Assembly: GCA_017472965.1 (NCBI GenBank)
Contig: JAFUNR010000014.1
Coordinates: 1 to 56,428, forward strand
Source: Oscillospiraceae bacterium
GTDB taxonomy: Bacteria; Bacillota; Clostridia; Oscillospirales; Ruminococcaceae
Length of the DNA stretch: 56,428 bases
Direction of reading: 5' to 3'
Positions within the stretch are counted from its first letter, which is position 1; each line of letters starts with the position of its first letter. Positions 1-6,810 of the stretch are shown one piece after another. A model generated the notes under the pieces. It was not told the origin of the DNA and did not search any database. It worked only from the letters and a program-made list of their open reading frames with translations. Position numbers and translations under genes: made by a program.

Positions 1-360
1 ATCATGGAGTTCCTTTATGCCATTCGATTTTGCATTTTCGCATAAAAGCAACAATCCAGTGCGACCATATCCTTTCCCACGATGCGGAGCATAAATAATC
101 ACATCAGCAATATAAATCTTTCTTTCTCCGTCAAAATGATATGCTACCTCGCCGACAAAAGTGTCCCTATCCTTGATGTATCTGTAAAATCGCTTGCCAT
201 TGTGGTTTGTTATCCATCTGTCATGCCAATCTGCCCAGTATTCTTTGGGAAATGGAATTATACCTCCGTAGGCGTGATTGTAAGACATGGTTTGCTCATC
301 GCCCATCATTTTTTCCTTAAACCACAAGTCCTCAACCTGAGGTTCATACAATTCAAGCAT
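1..360 (-). CDS. GNAT-family N-acetyltransferase, 3' end cut by window edge
   Basis: I read 120 codons on the minus strand from an ATG at 358-360, preceded by an AGGTGAGG-like ribosome binding site, with no stop before base 1. The visible protein has the GNAT acetyl-CoA-binding motif A near its end (APHRGKGYGR, an R/Q-x-x-G-x-G/A pattern) after a beta strand (YIADVIIY). This is the usual order in single-domain acetyltransferases, which move an acetyl group from acetyl-CoA to a small molecule or protein amine. The substrate cannot be told from sequence. The gene is much more AT-rich than the rest of the window and lies just downstream of a second GNAT gene on the same strand, 49 bases away, so the two are probably co-transcribed. 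Roughly the last third of the protein lies outside the window. Confidence 0.8.
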   Translation of the reverse strand, partial: MLELYEPQVEDLWFKEKMMGDEQTMSYNHAYGGIIPFPKEYWADWHDRWITNHNGKRFYRYIKDRDTFVGEVAYHFDGERKIYIADVIIYAPHRGKGYGRTGLLLLCENAKSNGIKELHD

Positions 361-409
361 TTCCTCACCTACCAATTCTTATTTTCCTAACTGTTCGACC
401 TATTGGAAT

Positions 410-889
410 TTATCTGAATTTCTCTAAACGGAATAACAGTTCTTCATCAACAACATCAATGCCATTCTTATACGTGTACCCCATTTTTCTGTAAAACGGG
501 CAGGCAGTAATGGATGCAGGAATTTCGATACGCTTTGCGCGTAAAAAGTAATTATCACTTTCTAATGTTTCAATTATCTTACGGCCTACACCTTTGCCTT
601 GATATTCTGGAAGCACAAAAATATTAAACAAGCTACTTTCGTCTTCCTTGCCCCAATATGGACCAATTGCACCACATCCAACAATCACATTCCCATCGCA
701 AACAACATAAAAATGCGTCCATGCAGCCCGCTCGATTACACCCTCTGGACTGAACATTTTAACATCATTTTCAATGTATTCTTCCGAATAGTCCTTAACA
801 TTCGTTGTTCTGAGTGTCTTAATGATTAACGCTGACACTTCGTTTGCATCACTATTCTGGAATCTTCTAACATTGAAAATTTTGCTCAT
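410..889 (-). CDS. GNAT-family N-acetyltransferase
   Basis: A 159-residue single-domain GNAT protein. Motif A is clear at about residues 93-103 (LPEYQGKGVGRK), following a typical VGCGAIGPYW strand and an LFNIFVLP strand, and the C-terminus has the FYRKMGYTY segment that closes the fold in many family members. It should transfer acetyl groups from acetyl-CoA in the cytosol; the acceptor is unknown. The ATG at 887-889 has a GGAGG at 898-902 and a good promoter at 933-961. Its base composition is conspicuously AT-rich compared with everything right of position 1300. With the neighbouring partial GNAT gene it looks like recently acquired cargo beside the tRNA at 1211-1286. Confidence 0.85.
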   Translation of the reverse strand: MSKIFNVRRFQNSDANEVSALIIKTLRTTNVKDYSEEYIENDVKMFSPEGVIERAAWTHFYVVCDGNVIVGCGAIGPYWGKEDESSLFNIFVLPEYQGKGVGRKIIETLESDNYFLRAKRIEIPASITACPFYRKMGYTYKNGIDVVDEELLFRLEKFR

Positions 890-901
890 CTCTATACCTC
901 C

Positions 902-919
902 GTCAAATTCAAGTTTGAC
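902..919. repeat. Short inverted repeat in the GNAT leader
   Basis: The arms GTCAAA and TTTGAC are perfectly inverted around a 6-base centre. They lie between the predicted transcription start and the ribosome binding site of the GNAT gene at 410-889. The position would suit an operator for a local repressor, but no regulator gene is visible next to it. Confidence 0.35.
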
Positions 920-932
920 TGTTGTTTGGTCT

Positions 933-961
933 ATTCTATCACACGGCTACAAAAGTTACAA
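933..961 (-). promoter_or_regulatory. Predicted promoter of the GNAT pair
   Basis: Minus strand: -35 TTGTAA (956-961), 17-base spacer, -10 TAGAAT (933-938), then the leader of the GNAT gene. The spacing is ideal and the hexamers match 4/6 and 5/6. Confidence 0.5.
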
Positions 962-969
962 GAACGCTC

Positions 970-988
970 CCGGCAGATGACCTGCCGG
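970..988. repeat. Perfect hairpin left of the tRNA-end repeat
   Basis: CCGGCAG (970-976) and CTGCCGG (982-988) are perfectly inverted around 5 bases, directly before the first 78-bp repeat copy. No T-run follows, so it is not a terminator by itself. Confidence 0.5.
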
Positions 989-989
989 C

Positions 990-1067
990 TTCTCAAGCGC
1001 GGATCACGCACCAACAAAAAAAGCACCCGCAAGGGGTGCTTTTTTGTTGGTGGGCCATCAGGGTTTC
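990..1067. repeat. Direct repeat copy 1: tRNA 3' end plus terminator
   Basis: These 78 bases are identical to 1153-1230. The copy holds the palindromic terminator and then 20 bases that equal the 3' end of the tRNA at 1211-1286 (CCA, discriminator, the 3' acceptor strand and part of the T arm). The match stops inside the T arm, so no tRNA can form here. A truncated tRNA 3' end next to a full tRNA is what tRNA-targeting integrases leave as an attachment site; an unequal duplication is the alternative. Confidence 0.85.
1010..1051. terminator. Bidirectional terminator inside repeat copy 1
   Basis: GCACCC / GGGTGC stem with A-run and T-run flanks, extended by ACCAAC / GTTGGT. It is symmetric and would stop transcription from either side. 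It is identical to the terminator of the tRNA at 1173-1214. Confidence 0.75.
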
Positions 1068-1074
1068 TGCAGAC

Positions 1075-1148
1075 GGCGGCCTGCGGCCGCCTTACTGCGA
1101 AAGCTGCGCAAAGGCTGTGTTTGGCACATTGCTTCCCGGCAGCTTTCG
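1075..1148. repeat. Two stem-loops between the direct repeats
   Basis: The 85-base spacer between repeat copies contains a perfect GGCGGCC / GGCCGCC hairpin (1075-1091) and a perfect 10-bp inverted repeat CGAAAGCTGC / GCAGCTTTCG (1098-1107 and 1139-1148) around 31 bases. I see no open reading frame or recognisable RNA family here. Confidence 0.55.
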
Positions 1149-1152
1149 GAGG

Positions 1153-1230
1153 TTCTCAAGCGCGGATCACGCACCAACAAAAAAAGCACCCGCAAGGGGT
1201 GCTTTTTTGTTGGTGGGCCATCAGGGTTTC
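1153..1230. repeat. Direct repeat copy 2, overlapping the intact tRNA
   Basis: Second copy of the 78-bp repeat, 163 bases to the right of the first. Its right end overlaps the 3' end of the intact tRNA, and its body is that tRNA's terminator. Confidence 0.85.
1173..1214. terminator. Terminator of the tRNA gene
   Basis: Starts within the encoded CCA of the tRNA on the minus strand. It has an A-run, a GCACCC / GGGTGC stem with a short loop and a T-run, extended by outer pairing ACCAAC / GTTGGT. Confidence 0.75.
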
Positions 1231-1286
1231 GAACCCCGGACCAGCCGGTTATGAGCCGGCAGCTCTAACCACTGAGCTAATGGCCC
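1211..1286 (-). tRNA. tRNA with CAT anticodon, probably elongator tRNA-Met
   Basis: On the minus strand, acceptor arms GGGCCAT and ATGGCCC pair perfectly. The D arm reads TAGCTCAGTGGTTAGAGC, the anticodon arm GCCGG-CTCATAA-CCGGC gives anticodon CAT, and the T arm is GGGGTTCGAACCC-like. The discriminator A and CCA (1211-1213) are encoded in the DNA. It lacks the C1:A72 mismatch expected of a bacterial initiator tRNA (G1:C72 pairs here), so it is an elongator Met tRNA, or less likely the Ile-2 tRNA whose CAT is modified to lysidine. Confidence 0.92.
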
Positions 1287-1296
1287 GTGTTCTATT

Positions 1297-1325
1297 AGAA
1301 TACCGAAAAAAGCCGTTTTTGTCAA
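1297..1325 (-). promoter_or_regulatory. tRNA promoter
   Basis: Minus strand TTGACA (1320-1325), 17-base spacer, TATTCT (1297-1302), ending 11 bases before the tRNA 5' end. Confidence 0.75.
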
Positions 1326-1408
1326 GTAAAAACCTTTCGACAAAGCTGTACATCCGCAACATCCGCCCCCGCTGTACCGCATCTGTGAGCTTGCCGGCTT
1401 CCCGCCAC

Positions 1409-1437
1409 TTGATTTCACTCAGGTTATCCGCTATAAT
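1409..1437 (+). promoter_or_regulatory. Promoter of the tandem MATE genes
   Basis: TTGATT (1409-1414), 17-base spacer, perfect TATAAT (1432-1437). It lies about 53 bases before the start codon of the first MATE gene. The rest of 1287-1489 shows no gene. Confidence 0.7.
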
Positions 1438-1489
1438 ACTACTTAAATATTATTTTTATGCCACAAGCATTTTGCGGAGGTCTTTTTTT

Positions 1490-2959
1490 ATGACTGCAAC
1501 ACATTCTCTACGCCGGGGCTTCTGGGGCAAAATCATCGGCGACAGGGCGTTTTATGCCATGGTGCTGACCATCGCCGTGCCGATGATCGTACAGAACGCC
1601 ATTACCAACTTTGTCAGCCTGCTGGATAACATCATGGTGGGTCAGGTAGGCACCGAGCAGATGTCCGGCGTGGCCATTGCCAACCAGCTGATTTTCGTTT
1701 TCAATCTGTGCGTGTTCGGCGGCAACGGCGGCGCGGGCATCTTTACCGCCCAATTCCACGGCAAGGGCGATCCCGACGGCATCCGTTACACCATGCGCTT
1801 CAAGATGATCCTCTCTTTGCTGCTTTCCACCGCAGCCATCACTTTGTTCACCCTGTGCGATGCTGCGCTGATCGGGCTTTTTCTGCATGACGGCAGTGCC
1901 AGCGGCGACCTTGAGCTGACGCTTGTTTCCGGCAGAGAATACCTGCGGGTGATGATCTTCGGCCTGCTGCCCTTTGCCATTATCCAGACCTATGTGGGCA
2001 CCCTGCGCGAGGTGGGCGAAACCAGCCTGCCCATGAAAGCGGGCATCGCCGCGGTGCTGGTCAATCTGGTATTCAACTTTCTGCTGATCTACCCCACCCG
2101 CACCCTGCATATCCTGGGCGTTTCCTTCACCATGGTCGGCGCCGGCTGGGGCGTGGTGGGCGCGGCAGCGGCCACGGTGCTCTCCCGCTTTGTGGAGCTT
2201 GCCATCGTCATCATCTGGTCGCACCGCCATACACAGCGTTTCCCCTTCTTCAAAAAGGTGTGGCGCAGCCTGCGGCTGCCCGGGCACCTTGTCCGGGATA
2301 TCATCCTGCGGGGCATGCCGCTGCTGGTGAATGAATTCATCTGGAGCTTCTCCATGACCGCCATCAACCAGTGCTACTCGGTACGCGGTCTGGCGGTAGT
2401 GGCGGCCATCAACATCGCCTCCACCATTTCCAATCTGTTCAATGTGGTGTACATGTCGCTGGGCAACGCGGTGGGCATCATGGTGGGCAAGCTGCTCGGT
2501 CAGGGCAGCATGGACGAGGCTGTGGACACCGACCGCAAGCTGATCGCCTTTGGCGTGGGAATGTCGATGATCATCGGCGGTCTGCTGGCGGTCACTTCCG
2601 GTCTGTTCCCGCTGCTGTACAACACCACGGACGAGGTACGGGAGCTGGCCGGCTACCTGATCATGTGCTCCGGTCTGCTGATGCCGATGTTCTCTTTCCT
2701 GCACTGCACCTACTTCACGCTGCGCTGCGGCGGCAAAACGGTGGTCACCTTCCTGTTTGACTGTGTGTTCATCTGCTGTGTCAACCTGCCGCTGGCGTAC
2801 TGTCTGGCGCATTTCACCGCCGTGGATATCCGCGTGCTGTATCTGGCGGTGCAGCTGGTGGATCTGGTCAAATGCATCATCGGCTTTGTGCTGGTGAAAA
2901 AAGGCATCTGGATCAACAACATCGTAGGCGGCAGCAAAGATGCCGCGCCCGCACAGTGA
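1490..2959 (+). CDS. MATE-family efflux transporter (first of a tandem pair)
   Basis: A 489-residue polytopic membrane protein of the multidrug and toxic compound extrusion family, which exports organic cations or other small molecules by Na+ or H+ antiport. The ATG at 1490 has GGAGG at 1476-1480; the longer upstream frame has no ribosome binding site and runs over the tRNA. The N-terminal half has the family pattern of VPMIVQNAITNFVSLLDNIMVGQ followed by glycine-rich turns (FGGNGGAGIF), and the protein alternates about 12 hydrophobic segments with a KKGIWINNIVGG-type C-terminal tail. The next gene, 40 bases downstream, encodes a close paralogue with the same length and the same tail, so the two form an operon produced by duplication. 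No local regulator is present. Substrate unknown. Confidence 0.92.
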   Translation: MTATHSLRRGFWGKIIGDRAFYAMVLTIAVPMIVQNAITNFVSLLDNIMVGQVGTEQMSGVAIANQLIFVFNLCVFGGNGGAGIFTAQFHGKGDPDGIRYTMRFKMILSLLLSTAAITLFTLCDAALIGLFLHDGSASGDLELTLVSGREYLRVMIFGLLPFAIIQTYVGTLREVGETSLPMKAGIAAVLVNLVFNFLLIYPTRTLHILGVSFTMVGAGWGVVGAAAATVLSRFVELAIVIIWSHRHTQRFPFFKKVWRSLRLPGHLVRDIILRGMPLLVNEFIWSFSMTAINQCYSVRGLAVVAAINIASTISNLFNVVYMSLGNAVGIMVGKLLGQGSMDEAVDTDRKLIAFGVGMSMIIGGLLAVTSGLFPLLYNTTDEVRELAGYLIMCSGLLMPMFSFLHCTYFTLRCGGKTVVTFLFDCVFICCVNLPLAYCLAHFTAVDIRVLYLAVQLVDLVKCIIGFVLVKKGIWINNIVGGSKDAAPAQ

Positions 2960-2999
2960 CGAAAGCGCTGTACACCGTTCGCTTTTTGGGAGGCCATCC

Positions 3000-4466
3000 A
3001 TGAGCACACTTTCTCTGCGCCGGGGATTTTTGGGCAAATTCATCGGCGACAAGGCGTTTTATTCCATGGTGCTGGCGCTGGTGCTGCCCATGATGCTGCA
3101 GGATGCCATCACCAATTTTGTGGGCCTGCTGGACAATATCATGGTGGGGCAGACCGGCACCGAGCAGATGTCCGGCGTGGCCATCGCCAACCAGCTGCTG
3201 CTGGTTTACAATATGAGCATCTTTGGCGGCAACGGCGGCGCGGGCATTTTCGGCGCACAGTTTTACGGCAAGGGTGATCCGGACGGCGTGCGCCATACGC
3301 TGCGCTACAAGCTGCTGCTGGGCGCGGGGCTTTCCGCTGCAGCCATGGTGCTGCTGGCGGTATGGGATGAACAGCTCATCGGGCTTTTTCTGCACGAAAG
3401 CGCCGACGGCGGCGATCTTGCGCTGACACTGCGGGCAGGCTGCAGCTACCTTGCTGTGATGCAGGCGGGTATCCTGCCCTTTGCCGTCACCCAGGCCTAC
3501 GCCACCACGCTGCGCGAATCCGGCGAGACGGGGGTGCCCATGAAGGCGGGCATCACCGCGGTATTTGTCAATCTGGTTTTCAACTTCCTGCTGATCTACC
3601 CCACCCGCACCCTGCATATTCTGGGCGCTTCCTTCACCATGATCGGCGCCGGCTGGGGCGTGGTGGGCGCGGCAGCGGCCACGGTACTCTCCCGCTTTGT
3701 GGAGATGAGCATCGTGATCCTCTGGGCACACCGACACACGCAGCGTTTTCCCTTCTTCAAAAAAGTCTGGTGCAGCCTGCGGCTGCCGAAGCGTCTGGCG
3801 GCGGATATCACCGTCAAAGGGATGCCGCTGATGGTCAACGAGCTGCTGTACACCGTTGTGCTGACCTTCATCAACCAGTGCTACTCCATGCGCGGGCTGA
3901 CGGTGGTGGCAGCCTTCAACATCGCCAACACCATCGCGGGGCTTTTCACCGTGATCTCGGCTTCGCTGGGCAGCGCACTGGGCATTGTGGTGGGACAGAT
4001 CCTCGGCGAGGGGAATATGGAAAAAGCGGTGGATACCGACCGCAAAATGATCGCCTTTGCCGTGGCGGTGGGCGCTGCGGTGGGCGGTTTGCTGGCGGTG
4101 GCTGCAGAGCCCTTCCCGCTGCTGTACAATACCACCCCTCAGGTACGGGAGATGGCCAGCGGTCTGATCGTCATCATCGGTATATTCACCCCGATGCACG
4201 CCTTTTTGCAGTGCTGCTATTTCACGCTGCGCTGCGGCGGCAAGACCGGCATCACCTTTATCTTTGACTGTGCCTTCATCTGCCTGGGCAACCTGCCGCT
4301 GGCATTCTGTCTGGCGCACTTCACCGACATGAACATCCTGTGGATGTATGTCTGCGTGCAGGCCTTTGATCTGACCAAATGCCTGTTCGGCTTCCTTATG
4401 GTAAAAAAAGGCGTGTGGATCAACAACATCGTAGGCGGCACCGCCGCGCAGGAAGCCGCACCGTAA
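3000..4466 (+). CDS. MATE-family efflux transporter (second of a tandem pair)
   Basis: A 488-residue paralogue of the preceding protein, starting at ATG 3000 behind GGGAGG (2988-2993). Identity to the first copy is high throughout and almost complete in the central block (NLVFNFLLIYPTRTLHILG, then GAGWGVVGAAAATVLSRFVE). There the DNA also shares long identical stretches, suggesting recent duplication or gene conversion. It has about 12 membrane segments and the same NNIVGG tail. MATE proteins work as monomers, so the pair probably differs in substrate range rather than forming a dimer. A bidirectional terminator follows at 4484-4542. Confidence 0.92.
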   Translation: MSTLSLRRGFLGKFIGDKAFYSMVLALVLPMMLQDAITNFVGLLDNIMVGQTGTEQMSGVAIANQLLLVYNMSIFGGNGGAGIFGAQFYGKGDPDGVRHTLRYKLLLGAGLSAAAMVLLAVWDEQLIGLFLHESADGGDLALTLRAGCSYLAVMQAGILPFAVTQAYATTLRESGETGVPMKAGITAVFVNLVFNFLLIYPTRTLHILGASFTMIGAGWGVVGAAAATVLSRFVEMSIVILWAHRHTQRFPFFKKVWCSLRLPKRLAADITVKGMPLMVNELLYTVVLTFINQCYSMRGLTVVAAFNIANTIAGLFTVISASLGSALGIVVGQILGEGNMEKAVDTDRKMIAFAVAVGAAVGGLLAVAAEPFPLLYNTTPQVREMASGLIVIIGIFTPMHAFLQCCYFTLRCGGKTGITFIFDCAFICLGNLPLAFCLAHFTDMNILWMYVCVQAFDLTKCLFGFLMVKKGVWINNIVGGTAAQEAAP

Positions 4467-4483
4467 GCGGCCCGCATCCGCAT

Positions 4484-4542
4484 AAAAAGAACCGTTTTCT
4501 CCGGCAGCGTATCTGTCCGCCCGGGAAAAACGGTTCTTTTTT
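4484..4542. terminator. Bidirectional terminator between MATE pair and pnuC
   Basis: AAAAAGAACCGTTTT and AAAACGGTTCTTTTTT are inverted around a GC-rich loop. A- and T-runs on both sides serve the two convergent genes. Confidence 0.8.
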
Positions 4543-4551
4543 GTCTGCGTC

Positions 4552-5253
4552 TCAGTTCTCGAAGCCGTGCTGGCGGCGCAGCATCCGCAGCCAGTTGAAA
4601 AAGCCGTACAGATCGTTGACCAGAAACGCCGCAAAGCACGCCACCACCGAAAGGCAGCCGGTATCCTGCAGCGCGGCCATGGTCCACAGCACCAGCAGCA
4701 CCACATCATTTGCGGCATACGCCAGCGCAAAAAAGGGGCTGCGGCGAAAGGTGAGGTACACTGCCGCAAAGCTGGTGGCAACGGAAAGAGTACTGACGGT
4801 CAGATTGGCCGTATCAAAGGCAGCGAGGATAAAATAGAAGGCGACTGTGACCGCAGCGGTCAGCCCGACCAGCAGCGGAAGCTCACGACGGGACAGCCGG
4901 TTCACCGCCACCTGCGCATGATTGCCGGCATAGGGATGGCGCAGCCAGCTGATGAGTGCAGCCAGCGCCATGGGCATGGTCATGCCCAGATAGGTGATCA
5001 TCTCGCCGTAATAGGCCACCCGCCAGGAGATCACGCCGTAGATCAGGCTGAAGATCACCATCAGCAGCTGACCGAAGGCATGGCCCCGGGCGCTGTAGAT
5101 CAGCGAGGTGACCCCGATGAGTGAGGCCGTCAATGTCAGCCAGTCGGTGCGGTCAAACAATACGAATGCCAGCAGCACCGCCCCCGCCGAGCCGCCCCAC
5201 AGCGCCAGTTCGAATTTTGAAAAGCCCGCCACAGCTTTTTGGATGAATTTCAT
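4552..5253 (-). CDS. pnuC: PnuC-like nicotinamide riboside / vitamin transporter
   Basis: A 233-residue integral membrane protein with about seven hydrophobic segments and the layout of the PnuC family: a tryptophan-containing early segment, GQLLMVIFSLIYGVISWRVAYYGEM in the middle, and NDVVLLVLW and LYGFFNWLRM near the C-terminus. PnuC proteins move nicotinamide riboside by facilitated diffusion, with trapping by phosphorylation inside; relatives carry riboflavin or thiamine, so the ligand is not certain. I chose the ATG at 5251-5253 because AAGGAG lies 6 bases upstream; the longer frame to 5298 lacks this. It is a single gene with its own promoter at 5394-5422 and a leader of about 130 bases with three stem-loops, pointing to RNA-level control. 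Confidence 0.85.
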   Translation of the reverse strand: MKFIQKAVAGFSKFELALWGGSAGAVLLAFVLFDRTDWLTLTASLIGVTSLIYSARGHAFGQLLMVIFSLIYGVISWRVAYYGEMITYLGMTMPMALAALISWLRHPYAGNHAQVAVNRLSRRELPLLVGLTAAVTVAFYFILAAFDTANLTVSTLSVATSFAAVYLTFRRSPFFALAYAANDVVLLVLWTMAALQDTGCLSVVACFAAFLVNDLYGFFNWLRMLRRQHGFEN

Positions 5254-5387
5254 GTGTACTCCTTTCTCCGCTGCCGCTGCGGCAAACAAAAACGGCACCC
5301 GCTGCGCACATCTTCAAGGACCTAACGATGTGCGAACGGACGCCTGCGGCATCCACTACCCGGTGGCAGTGCAGTATTCTTTTTTCT
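5254..5387 (-). promoter_or_regulatory. Structured leader upstream of pnuC
   Basis: The predicted transcript leader (minus strand) folds by eye into three consecutive stems: 5355-5370 (ACTGCC / GGTAGT type, one G-U), 5338-5354 (GGATGCC / GGCGTCC, triloop) and 5305-5334 (CGCACATC / GATGTGCG, perfect 8 bp). A GC-rich stretch and the ribosome binding site follow. I cannot match it to a riboswitch class from memory; no TPP-type CTGAGA is present. Vitamin-transporter leaders are often riboswitches, so this is a candidate. Confidence 0.4.
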
Positions 5388-5393
5388 GTAAAA

Positions 5394-5422
5394 AGTATAC
5401 CGCACCGCGGCGGAATTGTCAA
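5394..5422 (-). promoter_or_regulatory. pnuC promoter
   Basis: Minus strand TTGACA (5417-5422), 17-base spacer, TATACT (5394-5399). Confidence 0.75.
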
Positions 5423-5486
5423 GGCCGCCCTCCGCTGCATAGGATGAACCGGGAACCCACCGGAATATATGCAAGGAGGAATCGCC

Positions 5487-6206
5487 ATGGAATACGAGGA
5501 ACTGAGTTACCGACGGATGCTGCAGGTGATCGAGAGCAGCCGGATCTGTCATGTGGCTGTGGTACACGGCAAGACCCCTTATGTGGTGCCGCTGTGCTGC
5601 AGCTGCCGCATGGACGGGTGCATCCCCGTCTTTGAGCTGCACGCAAAGCACGAGGGTGACCTGCTGGAAGCATTGGCCGCCGGCAGCAGCGTGACACTGC
5701 TTTTTGAACGCAGTCTCCGCGGCGGCGCGACCGAAACGGTGCTGGTATACGGCCGCGCCGCGGTGGAACAGACCATGCCGCAGGAATACGCTGACCAAAG
5801 CAGCGCCCGCCGCAGTGAAGCAGACATCTGGGCGCAGACCGGACAGGTGCGGTTTGGTACATACGGCGAACAGCACGCCGAGGGCTGCCGCTGCACCGAA
5901 GGATGCCCCGGCTGCAGCTGCCGCAATGAAGCCGCCCGCCGCGGCACTGACGGCTGTCGGGAAAAAGCCGCACCCTGTCCGTGCCATTCGCACGGCACAC
6001 CGGAAGCCTGCCGCACCGGCGACGCCTGTCCGCTGTATCCCCGCACACAGGGCTGTACCGACTGCGCCGACCGGTACGACCGCTGCCGCCCCGCGCCGCA
6101 GCCCCATTGCCCGGCGCGCATCACGGTGACCGCCGATGAAATGACCGGCCGCTGCTACTCTGCCTGCGCCGCCCGCTGCCGGAACGATGCGGAGTGGGCG
6201 GATTAA
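5487..6206 (+). CDS. Pyridoxamine-phosphate-oxidase-like flavin split-barrel protein with Cys-rich insertion
   Basis: A 239-residue protein starting at ATG 5487 behind AAGGAGG (5473-5479). Residues 1-125 fit the FMN-binding split barrel of the NimA / PNPOx-like family: YRRMLQVIESSRICHVAVV, then PYVVPLCCSC, a helix, SVTLLFER, and VLVYGRAAV. The last barrel strand, ITVTADEMTGR at 212-222, matches the usual C-terminal strand of this family. Between them, residues 134-208 contain 14 cysteines and several histidines in CxC, CxxC and CxCHSH spacings, which ordinary members lack; three more cysteines follow in the tail. Such a stretch could bind zinc, copper or an Fe-S cluster, or act as a thiol buffer. 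Family members reduce nitroimidazoles or bind flavin or haem; the true reaction is unknown. It is monocistronic, with a terminator at 6235-6274. Confidence 0.8.
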   Translation: MEYEELSYRRMLQVIESSRICHVAVVHGKTPYVVPLCCSCRMDGCIPVFELHAKHEGDLLEALAAGSSVTLLFERSLRGGATETVLVYGRAAVEQTMPQEYADQSSARRSEADIWAQTGQVRFGTYGEQHAEGCRCTEGCPGCSCRNEAARRGTDGCREKAAPCPCHSHGTPEACRTGDACPLYPRTQGCTDCADRYDRCRPAPQPHCPARITVTADEMTGRCYSACAARCRNDAEWAD

Positions 6207-6234
6207 AACACTGCTCCTGTTCCGTATCCAGAAA

Positions 6235-6274
6235 GGCCGCAGCGGCACTCCTGCCGCTGCGGCCCTCTTTTTTT
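6235..6274 (+). terminator. Rho-independent terminator
   Basis: A perfect 13-bp stem (GGCCGCAGCGGCA with its complement) and 4-base loop, followed by a T-rich tract. It lies after the split-barrel gene, and a weaker T-run on the other strand may also stop nifU transcripts. Confidence 0.85.
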
Positions 6275-6343
6275 CCTGTACGGCACACGCTGCACAGGGC
6301 CGATATATAAACTGTTTTCGGCTGTTTGCGCCCTTTCCGTATT

Positions 6344-6778
6344 TTATTCGTGGTGCATATGGCAGGCATCGCAGTCGCCGGTGCACAGCAGCTCGCGGTC
6401 ATAGGGGATGCCGTTTTTATCGTAATAATCTTTAATGGCAGCCTTGACCGCCTGTTCGGCCAGCACCGAGCAGTGGATCTTGTTGGCGGGCAGGCCGTCC
6501 AGCGCCTCCACCACCGCCTTGTTGGAGAGGGTGAGCGCTTCCTCCAGCGGCTTGCCCTTGATCATTTCGGTGGCCATGCTGCTGGTGGCGATGGCGCTGC
6601 CGCAGCCAAAGGTGATGAAGCTCACATCTGCGATGCATCCCTCCCGCACCTTGATATACATCCGCATGATGTCGCCGCACCTGGCATTGCCCACCTCGCC
6701 GATGCCATCCGCATCCTCCATCTTGCCCACATTACGGGGATTCTGAAAATGATCCATCACTTTTTCAGAGTACAGCAT
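6344..6778 (-). CDS. nifU: NifU/IscU-type Fe-S cluster scaffold
   Basis: A 144-residue NifU_N-domain scaffold on which Fe-S clusters are built from sulfur supplied by the adjacent cysteine desulfurase. The three cluster cysteines are at C34 (NARCGD, with D36), C59 (TFGCGSA) and C103 (KIHCSVLAEQ), as expected. It lacks the C-terminal NifU and ferredoxin-like domains of long NifU proteins, but carries a short Cys/His tail (C132, C136, C139, H140, H142, H143) seen in Firmicute and clostridial versions and of unclear function. The gene starts 32 bases after nifS and shares its promoter. This compact nifS-nifU arrangement is the main Fe-S assembly system of many anaerobic Firmicutes. Confidence 0.93.
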   Translation of the reverse strand: MLYSEKVMDHFQNPRNVGKMEDADGIGEVGNARCGDIMRMYIKVREGCIADVSFITFGCGSAIATSSMATEMIKGKPLEEALTLSNKAVVEALDGLPANKIHCSVLAEQAVKAAIKDYYDKNGIPYDRELLCTGDCDACHMHHE

Positions 6779-6810
6779 ATTTTAATCTCCTTTATCGTAT
6801 CGCTTCAAAA

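Noticed and set aside
2913-4781. Minus-strand frame opposite the second MATE gene
   Set aside because: Antisense of a clear membrane protein, His/Gln-rich nonsense translation, and it crosses the terminator and the pnuC gene.
5254-5387. TPP riboswitch before pnuC
   Set aside because: The conserved CTGAGA and partner motifs are missing, so only an unclassified structured leader is reported.
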